Shown here piece by piece: positions 55,048-63,941 of a stretch of 64,000 nucleotides of DNA. This DNA is from Aquibacillus rhizosphaerae. Its GTDB lineage: Bacteria > Bacillota > Bacilli > Bacillales > Amphibacillaceae. The first letter of the stretch is position 1; each line of letters begins with the position of its first letter. The notes beneath the pieces are model-generated. The model was not told where the DNA came from, made no database searches, and was given only the letters and a program-made list of their open reading frames with translations. The DNA lies in contig NZ_JASTZU010000016.1 of the NCBI RefSeq assembly GCF_030282825.1, forward strand, positions 1 to 64,000. Direction: 5' to 3'. A program made the position numbers and the translations under genes.

Positions 55048-55596
55048 ATGTTTTCATATAAAGTTAACGATCAAATAGTAATTGAGATATTACAACAACA
55101 TCATAAAGAGGAATTGTATAGATTAATCAATTCAAATAGAGAACACTTACGAAAATGGTTACTTTGGGTAGATAAAAGAAAATCAGCAGAGGATTTTGAA
55201 TCAATCATACCAATATGGATAACTAATTATGCGAATAATGATGGGTTTGATGCAGGTATTAGATATAATGGAAAATTGGTTGGTATGATTGGACTGCATT
55301 ATATTGATTGGAAAAATAGAGCGACAAGTATAGGATACTTTTTATCCGAAGATGCTCAAGGTAAAGGTATTATTACCAACAGTGTTAAATCATTAGTGAA
55401 TTATCTTTTTGGAGAAATGAATCTACATAGAATTGAAATTCAGTGTGCAACAAATAATTTAAAAAGTATCTCTATCCCCAAAAGATTAGGATTTGAAGAA
55501 GAAGGAATTAAACGTGATGGACAATGGCTATACGATCACTTTGTTGATTTAGTTACTTTTAGCCTGTTAAGAAGTGATTGGGATAAAAATAATTAA
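55048..55596 (+). CDS. GNAT acetyltransferase, RimL/YdaF type
   Basis: 182 residues. SIGYFLSEDAQGKGIITNSV is the acetyl-CoA loop (residues about 94-112); EMNLHRIEIQCATNN and PKRLGFEEEGIKRDGQWLYD complete the RimL pattern. SD GGGGG 10 nt before the ATG. Likely an N-terminal or small-molecule acetylase. Confidence 0.88.
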   Translation: MFSYKVNDQIVIEILQQHHKEELYRLINSNREHLRKWLLWVDKRKSAEDFESIIPIWITNYANNDGFDAGIRYNGKLVGMIGLHYIDWKNRATSIGYFLSEDAQGKGIITNSVKSLVNYLFGEMNLHRIEIQCATNNLKSISIPKRLGFEEEGIKRDGQWLYDHFVDLVTFSLLRSDWDKNN

Positions 55597-55608
55597 TATT
55601 TTAGTTTA

Positions 55609-55640
55609 TTGCACTAACGGGAGCTTTACTTCAACTAGAA
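55609..55640 (+). repeat. Dispersed repeat, short copy
   Basis: TTGCACTAACGGGAGCTTTA then CTTCAACTAG, right after a GNAT stop. Confidence 0.55.
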
Positions 55641-55685
55641 ACTTTGTGAGGTTAGATGATAATTGTTAAAAAGGAGAGGTTGTTA

Positions 55686-56129
55686 GTGACTGAAAGAATT
55701 GAAATTATGACAATTAATAAATTGGAACAATGTATCGAATTGTACATGCAAGTTTTCAATAGTGAGCCGTGGAAGGAAACTTGGAGTTTTGAAGTTGCGA
55801 AAGAAAGACTTTTAGATTTAATCAATACACCTAAATTCCTTGGCTTTTCACTATATATTGAGGATAATTTAATTGGTTTTATTGCAGGAAACAACAAAAA
55901 ATCCTACCAAGAGTCAACATATTATTTAGCAGAACTTTGTATAAGTAATCAAGTTCAAGGAAAGGGTTATGGAACAAAACTGTTAAAATTATTGGAGCTT
56001 GAATTAAAAAGTAGAAATACTAAAAGTTTGTATTTAATAACTTCTATTGGTGGGGTTGCAGAAGCATTTTATAAAAAGAATGGTTATCAAATAAATGATA
56101 ATAGGTTAATTCTAAAGAAGAATTTATAA
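55686..56129 (+). CDS. GNAT acetyltransferase, AAC(6')-like
   Basis: 147 residues. Begins with ELYMQVFNSEPWKETWSFEV, an aminoglycoside/GNAT-type substrate region; the loop NQVQGKGYGTKLLKLLELEL and the end AFYKKNGYQINDNRLILKKN are standard. GTG 55686 follows AAAGGAGAGG by 6 nt. Resistance activity cannot be inferred from sequence. Confidence 0.8.
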   Translation: MTERIEIMTINKLEQCIELYMQVFNSEPWKETWSFEVAKERLLDLINTPKFLGFSLYIEDNLIGFIAGNNKKSYQESTYYLAELCISNQVQGKGYGTKLLKLLELELKSRNTKSLYLITSIGGVAEAFYKKNGYQINDNRLILKKNL

Positions 56130-56138
56130 ATGAAGTTT

Positions 56139-56175
56139 ATTTCACTAACGGGTACTTTAGTTGAACAATAAGGAG
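56139..56175 (+). repeat. Dispersed repeat, consensus-like copy
   Basis: TTTCACTAACGGGTACTTTA then GTTGAACAATAAGG, the cleanest short copy, after a GNAT stop. Confidence 0.65.
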
Positions 56176-56437
56176 TTTTATTAAGTGTATCGAAAGAGTT
56201 AGAATCATGATCCTATGTCAGTAGATAATCATTCCTTAAATAAATTTAAACGTATAAATTATAATTAATATTTCAGATATATATACAAACAGTTATTCTA
56301 ACAAAAACCTTAGATGAAAATCTACTTCAAGAAACCTCGAGGTCGGTTCTTCAAAACGTTAAGGCGTTTTTATATGTCGTTTCCTATATAGTTAGATGAT
56401 TTCAAACCGGTTAGACAGGAAGAAAAGGGAGAATTTT

Positions 56438-56833
56438 ATGAAGAAAATTTATGTAGGAGATGCATTAATTTTTATAGCTCTCCTATTAATAAGTTGTTCC
56501 GAACGTGAAATATATGTTTTAGAGGGTGAAAGTGATCATTGGGAAGCAAAGTTAAAAGTGACTGTACAGGAAAATGATAATATATCAAAATATTTTGTTG
56601 TTAACTACAAAGGTGAATTAACACAGTTGGCTGATATAAGCAGGTTAGAGTATTCATACAAGACTGCTACATCTAGTGAGGAAACGGAAATTGATTTTAA
56701 TGGAGAACCTCCTCAGAAAAAATCGTTTACTCATCGTAGTGGAAGTAATGGCAGTTCATTTAACGCTGATCAATCGGTAGATGTTTCTATAAAATGGGAT
56801 GATAATGATGAAAATATGAGTCTAAAAGAATGA
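56438..56833 (+). CDS. Small lipoprotein
   Basis: 131 residues, signal peptide with lipobox LLISC (Cys about 19). Mature part of about 110 residues with an HWEAKLKVTVQENDNISKYF strand and Asp/Ser-rich end. SD AAGGGAGA. Unknown family; a similar lipobox style is seen in 53213, 59874 and 63019. Confidence 0.65.
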   Translation: MKKIYVGDALIFIALLLISCSEREIYVLEGESDHWEAKLKVTVQENDNISKYFVVNYKGELTQLADISRLEYSYKTATSSEETEIDFNGEPPQKKSFTHRSGSNGSSFNADQSVDVSIKWDDNDENMSLKE

Positions 56834-56952
56834 TTTTCATATGTGAAACCATTTTACGATTATTCCCTTGAATTCATGTCTTCAACATAAGGGAGCGTTA
56901 CTTCAAGAAAAACAGTAGCACCAAGTAGGTTAATTAAAATAGGAGGGGTATT

Positions 56953-57570
56953 ATTAAAAAACAAATTTTCATTGTACTAATTGTATTTCTATTCTTTTTA
57001 ATTGCTATAAATGTAATGACGGATGAAGAATCAGTGGAGGAATCAATTGAGTTAGAAAATAATAAAGAAAACGATTCTGTAAATGATGAAACTGATAGTG
57101 AAAAAGATTCAAAGTATGACGAAATTGACATAGTGATCGAAATAGATATCTATAAAAACTACTTTAATAACCCCATTGATCAACCAACCCAAGATGCATT
57201 AGATTTAATTCGAAAAGCTGCAAAATCAGTAAGTCCTGTAGGAAAAGCAGATATTCCAGAACCTGAAAATATCAACGCTTTTTTTGCTGGGAGCAATGAT
57301 GAACTTTCATCGTTATTTCAGAAAAACAACGAAAATAATAGCCAAAGCGAACTTGTTATGGTTTTAGCGGGTAAACCTTTTGCGTTAGACCAAGCAGCAG
57401 ATTTAATCGAGAATGAAAAAATTAAACAGGATTTAATATATCTTGCTAATGAACTATTCAAAATTGAATTTTACGCTATAAGTGATATCGATGAATTCTT
57501 CACTGCATATGAAAAGTACGTTGATATTCAAAAGAAGATATTGAAAATATACTATGCTATTAATCAATAG
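56953..57570 (+). CDS. Signal-anchored protein, probable ATT start
   Basis: 205 residues if started at ATT 56953, 4-5 nt after AGGAGGGG. That adds the helix KKQIFIVLIVFLFFLIAINV ahead of ATG 57016; without it the protein would start at TDEESVEES and lose its membrane anchor. The rest is acidic to about 65, then helical (DALDLIRKAAKSVSPVGKAD, LVMVLAGKPFALDQAADLIE). No family recognised. A collapsed copy of part of this gene lies at about 60633-60760. Confidence 0.6.
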   Translation: MKKQIFIVLIVFLFFLIAINVMTDEESVEESIELENNKENDSVNDETDSEKDSKYDEIDIVIEIDIYKNYFNNPIDQPTQDALDLIRKAAKSVSPVGKADIPEPENINAFFAGSNDELSSLFQKNNENNSQSELVMVLAGKPFALDQAADLIENEKIKQDLIYLANELFKIEFYAISDIDEFFTAYEKYVDIQKKILKIYYAINQ

Positions 57571-57589
57571 TGAAGAAGTAATACGAAAG

Positions 57590-57720
57590 GTGTATGAAGT
57601 CAACAAAAAAATCGTTGATTATGACTAAGTAGTTCGGTTTCGGTGGAGAAGTATACGAAATAGCATACTAATTGAAAGAATTAATGCATATGATTTGGTC
57701 TGTAATTTTATTTTATATAA
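57590..57720. repeat. Short repeat D1 and half GACCAAATC hairpin
   Basis: GAAGTCAACAAAAAAATCGT and TATGACTAAGTAGTTCGGTT match text at about 63640-63690. At about 57682 GCATATGATTTGGTCTGTAA carries only the right arm of the GACCAAATC hairpin. Confidence 0.5.
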
Positions 57721-57832
57721 ATAAAGAGTTTGTGAAGAATAATGCTTAAACTTTCGCAACTGAATACTTAATGATTAAGCAAGAAATTACCGTGATAATA
57801 TATTATTAGATTTGACGATGAGGTGATGTTCA

Positions 57833-57982
57833 ATGATGAAATTGATGTTTATTCTTGCAGCTGTGTCTATTCCTTTATTTATTTATTTTGATAAAGGAGC
57901 TACTGGACTTTTACTTTCTTTATTTTTCATGTTTCTTGCAGCATTTTTTAGTAAACGTAGATTTAATAAAAAAGATCAGTGA
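57833..57982 (+). CDS. Small hydrophobic protein, copy 1
   Basis: 49 residues (MKLMFILAAVSIPLFIYFDK, two short helices, tail FFSKRRFNKKDQ). SD GAGGTGA 6 nt before ATG. Nearly identical to 60795-60944. The conservation of both copies, while flanks have decayed, suggests a real product. Confidence 0.6.
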   Translation: MMKLMFILAAVSIPLFIYFDKGATGLLLSLFFMFLAAFFSKRRFNKKDQ

Positions 57983-58151
57983 AACAATTAAATGTAAGAT
58001 GTTAATTAAGATATATCTGATTGTTACATTTTGAACAGTTAAAACCTTCTCATATAAAATAGAATGTAATAGATTGTACTAAAAGTATAAGATTATCCAG
58101 AAATATTTAACCTCTGGCTTAAATATTTCTCCATTGTGAAGGGAGAATTAA

Positions 58152-58667
58152 ATGTTAGGAATCAAAAATTTTAATCCCAAAATATACACTAACTCATCGG
58201 ATATTATAGAAGACCACAGAACTAAATTTGAATATCTGATTGGTAAAAATGTACAAGAAATATGGGTTGCATGGGGACATGATGAAAATACATGGTTTAA
58301 TGATTGTCCCGTGATTATCCGTTTTGAGGATTGCCAATTAGAATTATGTGCGTATAAAACGGATGAATACGCTGTTACGTTTAATGAAATTCTGATTTCA
58401 CAGGAGCTTAATTGGTATGGGACAGATTTAAAGCTTAGTTGGAAAAAGAATATGTTAGAAGACCTTCATTTTGCTATTGGTAAACGGGTGAATAGGATTG
58501 AAATTATTGAAAGATATGATACAAAAGCAACGGATTATTGTTATTTAGTTGGTATTGGGCTTCACTTGAACGATGGCTATTTTTCCATATGTAATGGACT
58601 GGATGAGAACGTAATAATCAAAAAAAGAAAAGAAGGGCCAAACTATAAGTACACAATTATCAAATAG
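58152..58667 (+). CDS. Unknown soluble protein, 171 residues
   Basis: Acidic, aromatic-rich protein (VQEIWVAWGHDENTWFNDCP, LISQELNWYGTDLKLSWKKN, ATDYCYLVGIGLHLNDGYFS). The pattern resembles small immunity-type or DUF proteins, not identified. SD GAAGGGAG. A 50-bp piece of it is duplicated at about 60955-61005. Confidence 0.55.
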   Translation: MLGIKNFNPKIYTNSSDIIEDHRTKFEYLIGKNVQEIWVAWGHDENTWFNDCPVIIRFEDCQLELCAYKTDEYAVTFNEILISQELNWYGTDLKLSWKKNMLEDLHFAIGKRVNRIEIIERYDTKATDYCYLVGIGLHLNDGYFSICNGLDENVIIKKRKEGPNYKYTIIK

Positions 58668-58771
58668 AATTTTTGTTTTTAGGATGAATTAGTAGTTTGT
58701 AAACTTCAGTATAATGGTGAAAGAACTCAAAAAAAGATTTTGTGTGCTATTAATTTTGTCTGAATCCAAAA

Positions 58772-58800
58772 GGTTATTGGGATTTTATGTTAAAATTAAT
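58772..58800 (+). promoter_or_regulatory. Extended -10 promoter, dispersed type
   Basis: TTATTGGGATTTTATGTTAA at 58773, continuing AATTAA, the canonical repeat promoter, 80 bp upstream of the GNAT at 58879. Confidence 0.6.
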
Positions 58801-58878
58801 AACTGAACAGTTGTACGTAGTAAATTGACGTGATTATGAAATAAAGACATATATCAACAATTTATGGGGCGAAAGAAG

Positions 58879-59322
58879 ATGAATTATAATATAGAAATTT
58901 TATTGGAAGCTAACGAAAACTTTTCAACCTTTTTACATAAGAAAATGAAAGAATTTAACAATATGTATTCCATATATCATAAAGAAGCGAGGGAAAAGGA
59001 AGCTGTAAAGCCAATAAACATAATTGTGTCTGATCACAATAAAAACTGGATTGGTGGTATTAATGCAGATGTTTATTGGGATTGGATGGAGATTAACAAT
59101 TTTTGGTTTCGTGAAGAATACAGAGGTAAAGGTTTAGGTGGGCACCTTCTTGGAAAAGCGGAAAAAATCGCTAAAGAGAAGGGTGCAAAGAAAGTACTTT
59201 TAACCACTTTCGAATTTCAAGCCCGTGCTTTTTATGAAATGAAAGGATTTCAAGTTGTAGGTGAAATTAAAGATTATCCTCCTGGTAGTAGTTATTATAC
59301 TATGGTAAAAATACTAAGTTAA
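58879..59322 (+). CDS. GNAT acetyltransferase
   Basis: 147 residues. EINNFWFREEYRGKGLGGHL with LLGKAEKIAKEKGAKKVLLT is the standard A motif, and FEFQARAFYEMKGFQVVGEI the B region. ATG 58879 is 7 nt after GGGGCG; the in-frame ATG 58864 has no SD. Substrate unknown. Confidence 0.85.
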   Translation: MNYNIEILLEANENFSTFLHKKMKEFNNMYSIYHKEAREKEAVKPINIIVSDHNKNWIGGINADVYWDWMEINNFWFREEYRGKGLGGHLLGKAEKIAKEKGAKKVLLTTFEFQARAFYEMKGFQVVGEIKDYPPGSSYYTMVKILS

Positions 59323-59334
59323 TAGAATTTCTGA

Positions 59335-59400
59335 TTCTATTAACGGTTGCTTACTTTAATTAGGAAAATGCAACCTTGTTTTACTAATATAGCGCGTTGT
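59335..59400 (+). repeat. Dispersed repeat with hairpin
   Basis: ATTAACGGTTGCTTACTTTA then AGGAAAATGCAACCTTG; GGTTGC/GCAACC form the stem. Confidence 0.5.
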
Positions 59401-59450
59401 TTAACAACGAATAGTGAACTATATAATAAATAGATAATGGAGATGTTTAT

Positions 59451-59618
59451 ATGAGTCGTCAGCTTCAGCAGGTAATTATATTAATAACAATAGTAGCATC
59501 AATATATGTGTGGACGTATGGATTGACCGCTTTAATAGAAATGACTACTCAGCTTTGTAAAACTATGTATTCCGCGGGGCATAATTTCGGATCCTATCTG
59601 AAAGATATATTCAATTAA
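59451..59618 (+). CDS. Small single-pass membrane protein, 55 residues
   Basis: ATG 59451 after TGGAGATG. One helix (VIILITIVASIYVWTYGL) then a polar tail ending GSYLKDIFN. Unknown family. Confidence 0.5.
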   Translation: MSRQLQQVIILITIVASIYVWTYGLTALIEMTTQLCKTMYSAGHNFGSYLKDIFN

Positions 59619-59727
59619 ATAACACCATCCCTAAGTTAGGAAATGGATTCTTGTTCTATTAAAGCAATAGTGGTTGAGGACAGAGATATGTAACAGTTAC
59701 TTATTTGGATTAACAAGGAGGGAGTAT

Positions 59728-59838
59728 ATGGAAACAATCAGAGATTTTGGATGGTTTTTATTACTATTTATTTTGGTTGTTGGATTAATTGCTTCTATCT
59801 TTTATATTTTTATTTCGTTCTTTAGAAAATATTGGTAA
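59728..59838 (+). CDS. Tiny membrane protein, 36 residues
   Basis: ATG 59728 after AAGGAGGGAG, strong. Sequence METIRDFGWFLLLFILVVGL then a basic FFRKYW end: one helix. Only 35 bp separate it from the next lipoprotein start. Confidence 0.55.
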   Translation: METIRDFGWFLLLFILVVGLIASIFYIFISFFRKYW

Positions 59839-59873
59839 GAATAATATTTCAATTTAAGAAAGGGCGAGGCTCT

Positions 59874-60497
59874 TTGAAAAAACACTATTTCATTTTCGGT
59901 TCTATCGTACTATTATTTTTAATATTAACCTCTGGTTGCACTAATACAATTGATAAAACACCTACTATTTCAGTTAATTCTGAGTCTGAATATGTAAATA
60001 CTTTTGAGGATTTAAACTTAGGAATACTATATGATTTTAATTTCAAATTACCTAATGCAGATAAGAGTTGGGTGAATCTATGGGTAGAAAGATATAATGA
60101 TGGAAAAATAGATTTTCAACCATTAACGCAATTATCTTATGGTAACAGCCCAAATGAAGTTACCGAAGGACATTTGGGGTTTGGAATGATTGGTCCGAAC
60201 GCAGAAGATACTTTAGTATTTCTTTATGGACCTGGTGTGAGCACTCATCCTTCATTAATTGAAAAGGAATCGAAGACTGATATGTTTAGTTCTTGGGACT
60301 ATGCTATTGGTAATGAAGAAGTAGAGTTAGAATTAGGTGAAACAAAAATATTAGCAGCTTATAGAGAAACGGAAAGTAATTCAATGAGCACGATCGACTT
60401 ACAAAATGAGGAATCAATAAATAAAATGATTAAACAAGATGATATGATCTTATTACTGAAGATAAAAATAGAAGAAAAAAGTTTATATCAAAACTAA
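59874..60497 (+). CDS. Lipoprotein, unknown family
   Basis: 207 residues from TTG 59874 (SD AAAGGGCGAGG). Lipobox LTSGC at about 22. The mature protein has EYVNTFEDLNLGILYDFNFK, WVNLWVERYNDGKIDFQPLT and a closing MILLLKIKIEEKS: a beta-rich surface protein. Not recognised. Confidence 0.65.
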   Translation: MKKHYFIFGSIVLLFLILTSGCTNTIDKTPTISVNSESEYVNTFEDLNLGILYDFNFKLPNADKSWVNLWVERYNDGKIDFQPLTQLSYGNSPNEVTEGHLGFGMIGPNAEDTLVFLYGPGVSTHPSLIEKESKTDMFSSWDYAIGNEEVELELGETKILAAYRETESNSMSTIDLQNEESINKMIKQDDMILLLKIKIEEKSLYQN

Positions 60498-60632
60498 AGA
60501 ACTGTAAAAAGCTCTGTTTTGTGAAACGATGTACTCAAACTTTTATAAAGAGTTGTCGATGCAGGAGCTGTAGCATAAAAGGGAGGGAGTTATTGAGCTT
60601 TAAATTAGCAGGTTAACAAAAGTGGAGGGGTA

Positions 60633-61010
60633 TTTAGAAAATAATCATGAAAACAATTTTGTAAAAGATGAAGCGGGTAATGAAAAGAAACAAAGTATGA
60701 CGGAATTGACATAGTGATTGAACCAGATATATGAAAACCACTTTAAAAATAATCCCATTTGATGTTATTACATGTAACGATGAGGTGATATACAATGATG
60801 AAATTAATGTTTATTCTTGCAGCTGTAACTATTCCTTTGTTTGTTTATTTTGATAAAGGGGCTACTGGATTTTTACTTTCTTTTTTATTCTTGTTTCTTG
60901 GAGCATTTTTTAGTAAACCTAGATTTAATATAAAAGACAAGTGAAACAATTAAATATTGGTATAGGACAGATTTAAAGCTTAGTTGGGAAGAGAATAAGT
61001 TAGACGGGAA
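60633..61010 (+). repeat. Collapsed duplicate of the 57.05-58.47 kb block
   Basis: 60633-60760 aligns with 57050-57180 (part of the signal-anchored gene, now with stops), 60765-60955 with 57810-57998 (intact 49-residue gene), and 60953-61005 with about 58410-58460 (part of the 171-residue gene). The two intervals of about 630 and 410 bp in between are deleted in this copy. Confidence 0.8.
60795..60944 (+). CDS. Small hydrophobic protein, copy 2
   Basis: 49 residues, MKLMFILAAVTIPLFVYFDK to FFSKPRFNIKDK, with SD GAGGTGA. It differs from copy 1 at about ten residues, mostly conservative. It is the only intact gene inside the collapsed duplicate, pointing to selection. Confidence 0.6.
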   Translation: MMKLMFILAAVTIPLFVYFDKGATGFLLSFLFLFLGAFFSKPRFNIKDK

Positions 61011-61319
61011 AGACTGAGTGACATTAGTTCACCGACTCTAATTATAGGTGGCGGAGGAAATAGTCAAATACTATAAGATTATAGCTAAAGTGTACGAATG
61101 TTAGTAAGGGTGTTTGCTTTTCATTGTCAAAGTAAAGTGGCAGTTTAGCACAAGAAAAGAAAGTTTGGTTATTTGGCTGATAAAAAGCAGAAAAGAATAC
61201 ATAAGAAGTGTTAACTCATTTGTTCCCTAAATTTGTTTTATTTCCATTAAGATTTATTTTAACGTTATTTAGAGATATTGGAAAATTAACATGGAACTCT
61301 TTTTGATGGTGCTGGATTA
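61011..61319. other. Intergenic, no gene seen
   Basis: No SD-start pair or family-like frame. Just before the lipoprotein start the sequence is AT-rich with a TTATTTTAACGTTATTTAGA stretch that may hold its promoter. Confidence 0.4.
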
Positions 61320-62339
61320 ATGGGCAAAAGGAAGGTGATTGATATCAGAAGAGTTTATAGATTCTTTTCTCTTATTTTAATTCTTCTTATGGTTAGTTGT
61401 TCAAATGATACAGCACAAGAAAATGAAAATACAGGTTCTAAGGCAATTCTAAATTCAGAACCCGTTACATTTGTGCATAACAAGCATGAATTTAAAGTTG
61501 TTTACTATTTTGCAGAGTTTTTAAACTATATTGAAAAAGCAGAACAAGAGCCAGGTAACTTAGATGAATTATACATAGAGTCAGTTTTAAATCCATTCTC
61601 CAAAGATGTATTCGGGGAGTACTATGGTGAGACTTTATCTAGTAATTGGGGTTTAGGAACACCAACAAACACCGAAATTTTGAAAAGATACAATGAAGCA
61701 CTTTTAGAAGATCAAGATAAAATAAATAGTTTAATAGTTGAAGCTTTAAAAAAGTCGGTGAATGAACTCCCACCAGGAACAGATAAAACTGTTTATGTAT
61801 TTCCTGCTAATCCAAAAAATGCATCTGTAATGAAATGGATAAAAGGGGTTTCAGGTCTAACTTGGAATAAAGATTTTTTTCTTATTCAGATTGCACCTTC
61901 TTTTTTAAATGAAGATATGCTGAAGCTTGCTGTTGCCCATGAATATCACCATTCCGTTTTATTTGAGGATAAAGACAACTACAATAATACAACTGTGTTG
62001 GGGGAGGTCTTGTTGGAAGGTAGAGCTGACAAATTTTCACGGATTTTGTATCCAGAAATTGAACCACCGTGGAGCCATTTTTCTCCTTCACAAGAAGAAG
62101 CTACATGGAATTTATTAAATGAAAATATAGATTCTACCGATTATTCAATTATTGATGATTTATTTAATGGGGTTCGAAGTAAAGGAATTCCAGATAGATC
62201 CAATTATAAAATCGGATACGCAATTATGACGAACTTTATTCAAAAAAATCCTGATATTACAATTTTAGAGTGGTCTAAAATGTCCCCAATAGAAATTCTT
62301 GAAAAAAGTAATTATGAGGAAAAGAAGTTTGATAAATAA
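61320..62339 (+). CDS. DUF2268 zinc-metallopeptidase-like lipoprotein
   Basis: 339 residues. Basic N-terminus, hydrophobic helix and lipobox LMVSC (Cys about 27). The DUF2268 zincin motif HEYHH lies at about 207-211 (AVAHEYHHSVLF), followed by LLEGRADKFSR with the third ligand Glu. Upstream PPGTDKTVYVFPANPK is typical of the family. Likely an extracytoplasmic protease; substrate unknown. SD is weak before ATG 61320; a later start is unlikely because the signal begins near here. Confidence 0.8.
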   Translation: MGKRKVIDIRRVYRFFSLILILLMVSCSNDTAQENENTGSKAILNSEPVTFVHNKHEFKVVYYFAEFLNYIEKAEQEPGNLDELYIESVLNPFSKDVFGEYYGETLSSNWGLGTPTNTEILKRYNEALLEDQDKINSLIVEALKKSVNELPPGTDKTVYVFPANPKNASVMKWIKGVSGLTWNKDFFLIQIAPSFLNEDMLKLAVAHEYHHSVLFEDKDNYNNTTVLGEVLLEGRADKFSRILYPEIEPPWSHFSPSQEEATWNLLNENIDSTDYSIIDDLFNGVRSKGIPDRSNYKIGYAIMTNFIQKNPDITILEWSKMSPIEILEKSNYEEKKFDK

Positions 62340-62365
62340 TCACAACTTGTGAATTAATACATTTA

Positions 62366-62395
62366 AACAAACGAGTGCTTATCTGTAACAAGGAG
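62366..62395 (+). repeat. Dispersed repeat, short copy
   Basis: AACAAACGAGTGCTTATCTG then TAACAAGGAG; close to the copies at 12463 and 62928. Confidence 0.5.
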
Positions 62396-62536
62396 AACAA
62401 TTAGATTATTGAAGCATTTGCATAAGTTATTGTTAAAGTATTGGATAGCAGTAGTGAACAAGGGCTTTCGAATACGGTAGCTCCTATTTCCTATTTTGTT
62501 AAAGGACAGTTTAGTTAAATACAAGGGGGTTACAAA

Positions 62537-62644
62537 GTGGAATATGAATTAAGTTTAAAAAATCGAAGCGTGAGAGTATGGTTGGGTATTTGTGCAGAAG
62601 AAAAGTATGAAATAACTTGTTCAAGTAACTGGTGCGATTATTAA
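62537..62644 (+). CDS. Very small protein, 35 residues
   Basis: GTG 62537 is 7 nt after AAGGGGG. MEYELSLKNRSVRVWLGICA with a Cys pair in the C-terminal third. Clean frame, unknown function; could be a relic. Confidence 0.4.
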   Translation: MEYELSLKNRSVRVWLGICAEEKYEITCSSNWCDY

Positions 62645-62715
62645 GGAGTCTTCGATGCGGCATCTCTTATTGTAATAACGAACCAGGTTACTGTAAGTAA
62701 GGGGGAGCATGAATC

Positions 62716-62826
62716 ATGACAATCTATAATTTTCAATTGATTGCAGGTGTAGTTTTTCAATTTATGGTAGCTGTTTTGATAATACTTACTGCCATAGTGA
62801 TTTATAAAAAAATCTTTAATAAATAA
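62716..62826 (+). CDS. Tiny membrane protein, 36 residues
   Basis: ATG 62716 follows GGGGGAG. One helix (FMVAVLIILTAIVIYKK). Size and style match 59728-59838. Unknown function. Confidence 0.45.
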   Translation: MTIYNFQLIAGVVFQFMVAVLIILTAIVIYKKIFNK

Positions 62827-62927
62827 AATCTCCGTTAACAGAATAAATTCGAAGTATTCCAGCAAAGTCAATTGTGACAGGAGGGGCATTCGTAATTTTT
62901 GCCTGGATTTTATACCTATAAAAAAAT

Positions 62928-62955
62928 TAAACAAACGGGATGCCTATCTGAACTA
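62928..62955 (+). repeat. Dispersed repeat, short copy
   Basis: AACAAACGGGATGCCTATCT, with AAC behind; like 12463 and 62366. Confidence 0.45.
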
Positions 62956-63018
62956 AAAGATATAACCCTAATTGTGTTAAAGAGATAGGATTATTGATTA
63001 AGTTAGGGGGATTACCAT

Positions 63019-63363
63019 ATGCAGAAAAGCAAGATATTCTTAATTGTTGCTACTATAACTATTACGATGATAAGTTGTTCCCAGATTGAAGCAGGAACTT
63101 TTATTCAAGGTAACATAGCTGAAATTAACGAAAAAAGTGGAGATATGGAAATTGACATCGAAGCATGGTCAACAGTTAGCCAAAAAGGAACTTCTAATGA
63201 AATATATAGTTTTAAAAAGAAGTCAAAATCACAAACTATTCGAGTTTCTAATCCAGAAGATTATGATGAAGGGCAAAAAGTATCGGTAAAAGTTTTCAAA
63301 AATTATGCTGAAGATGTCTGGGATTTAGATAGATTAAAATTTGAAGTAGAAGAGGAATATTAG
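63019..63363 (+). CDS. Small lipoprotein
   Basis: 114 residues, signal with lipobox MISC (Cys about 20). Mature part of about 95 residues: FIQGNIAEINEKSGDMEIDI, SKSQTIRVSNPEDYDEGQKV, an OB-like beta pattern. SD AGGGGG. Unknown family. Confidence 0.65.
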   Translation: MQKSKIFLIVATITITMISCSQIEAGTFIQGNIAEINEKSGDMEIDIEAWSTVSQKGTSNEIYSFKKKSKSQTIRVSNPEDYDEGQKVSVKVFKNYAEDVWDLDRLKFEVEEEY

Positions 63364-63370
63364 AATATTG

Positions 63371-63612
63371 AGCTGAATGTAACGTTAGTTCAATACTCCA
63401 ATATCATCTAAAAGAAGCAAATGTATATTATTTATTCATTAAACTGCATTTTTGGCTCTTGGTTATTCAACTTCACTGAAAAATATCAGGATAACGATCA
63501 AAAAATGTCTTGTTATTAGAGGCTGAAATTCATTATGAAATGGGGATGGTAATTTCAGTAAAGTGTGTCAGGTATTTTAGCAGGAGCTGTTTCATTTAAA
63601 ATGACTTTCACA
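63371..63612. repeat. Long diverged repeat, copy B
   Basis: Partner of 1420-1660; see that entry. It also contains an ACGTTAGTTCAATA motif that overlaps the dispersed-repeat consensus. Confidence 0.65.
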
Positions 63613-63624
63613 TTAAAGTAAAGA

Positions 63625-63700
63625 AATTATATGAATGGTGAAGGAATTCAACAAAAGTATCGTCGATAATGGCTAAGTAGTTCGCTTTAACATTATTAGT
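63625..63700. repeat. Short repeat D2
   Basis: GGAATTCAACAAAAGTATCG then TCGATAATGGCTAAGTAGTT matches 57590-57645. Confidence 0.5.
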
Positions 63701-63941
63701 GACTTTTCTTATTAATTCAGCATACCCTTTTGTGGCTAATTTAATTGTAGGTAGGATTTTAGTTTTTGAAATATGTTACTATTTTTATTAAGAAAAACGA
63801 CAGTACGAATTTTTAGGAATACGATAAAATTGAAGTCTTTCGTTATTTCAATAAAAGTTGTTTATCTTGAATTAACTGTTGTCTTCGCGAGACCTCTTAT
63901 TTTGTAAATAATAGATTAGTGGAAAAATAAATGGGGGAGTG

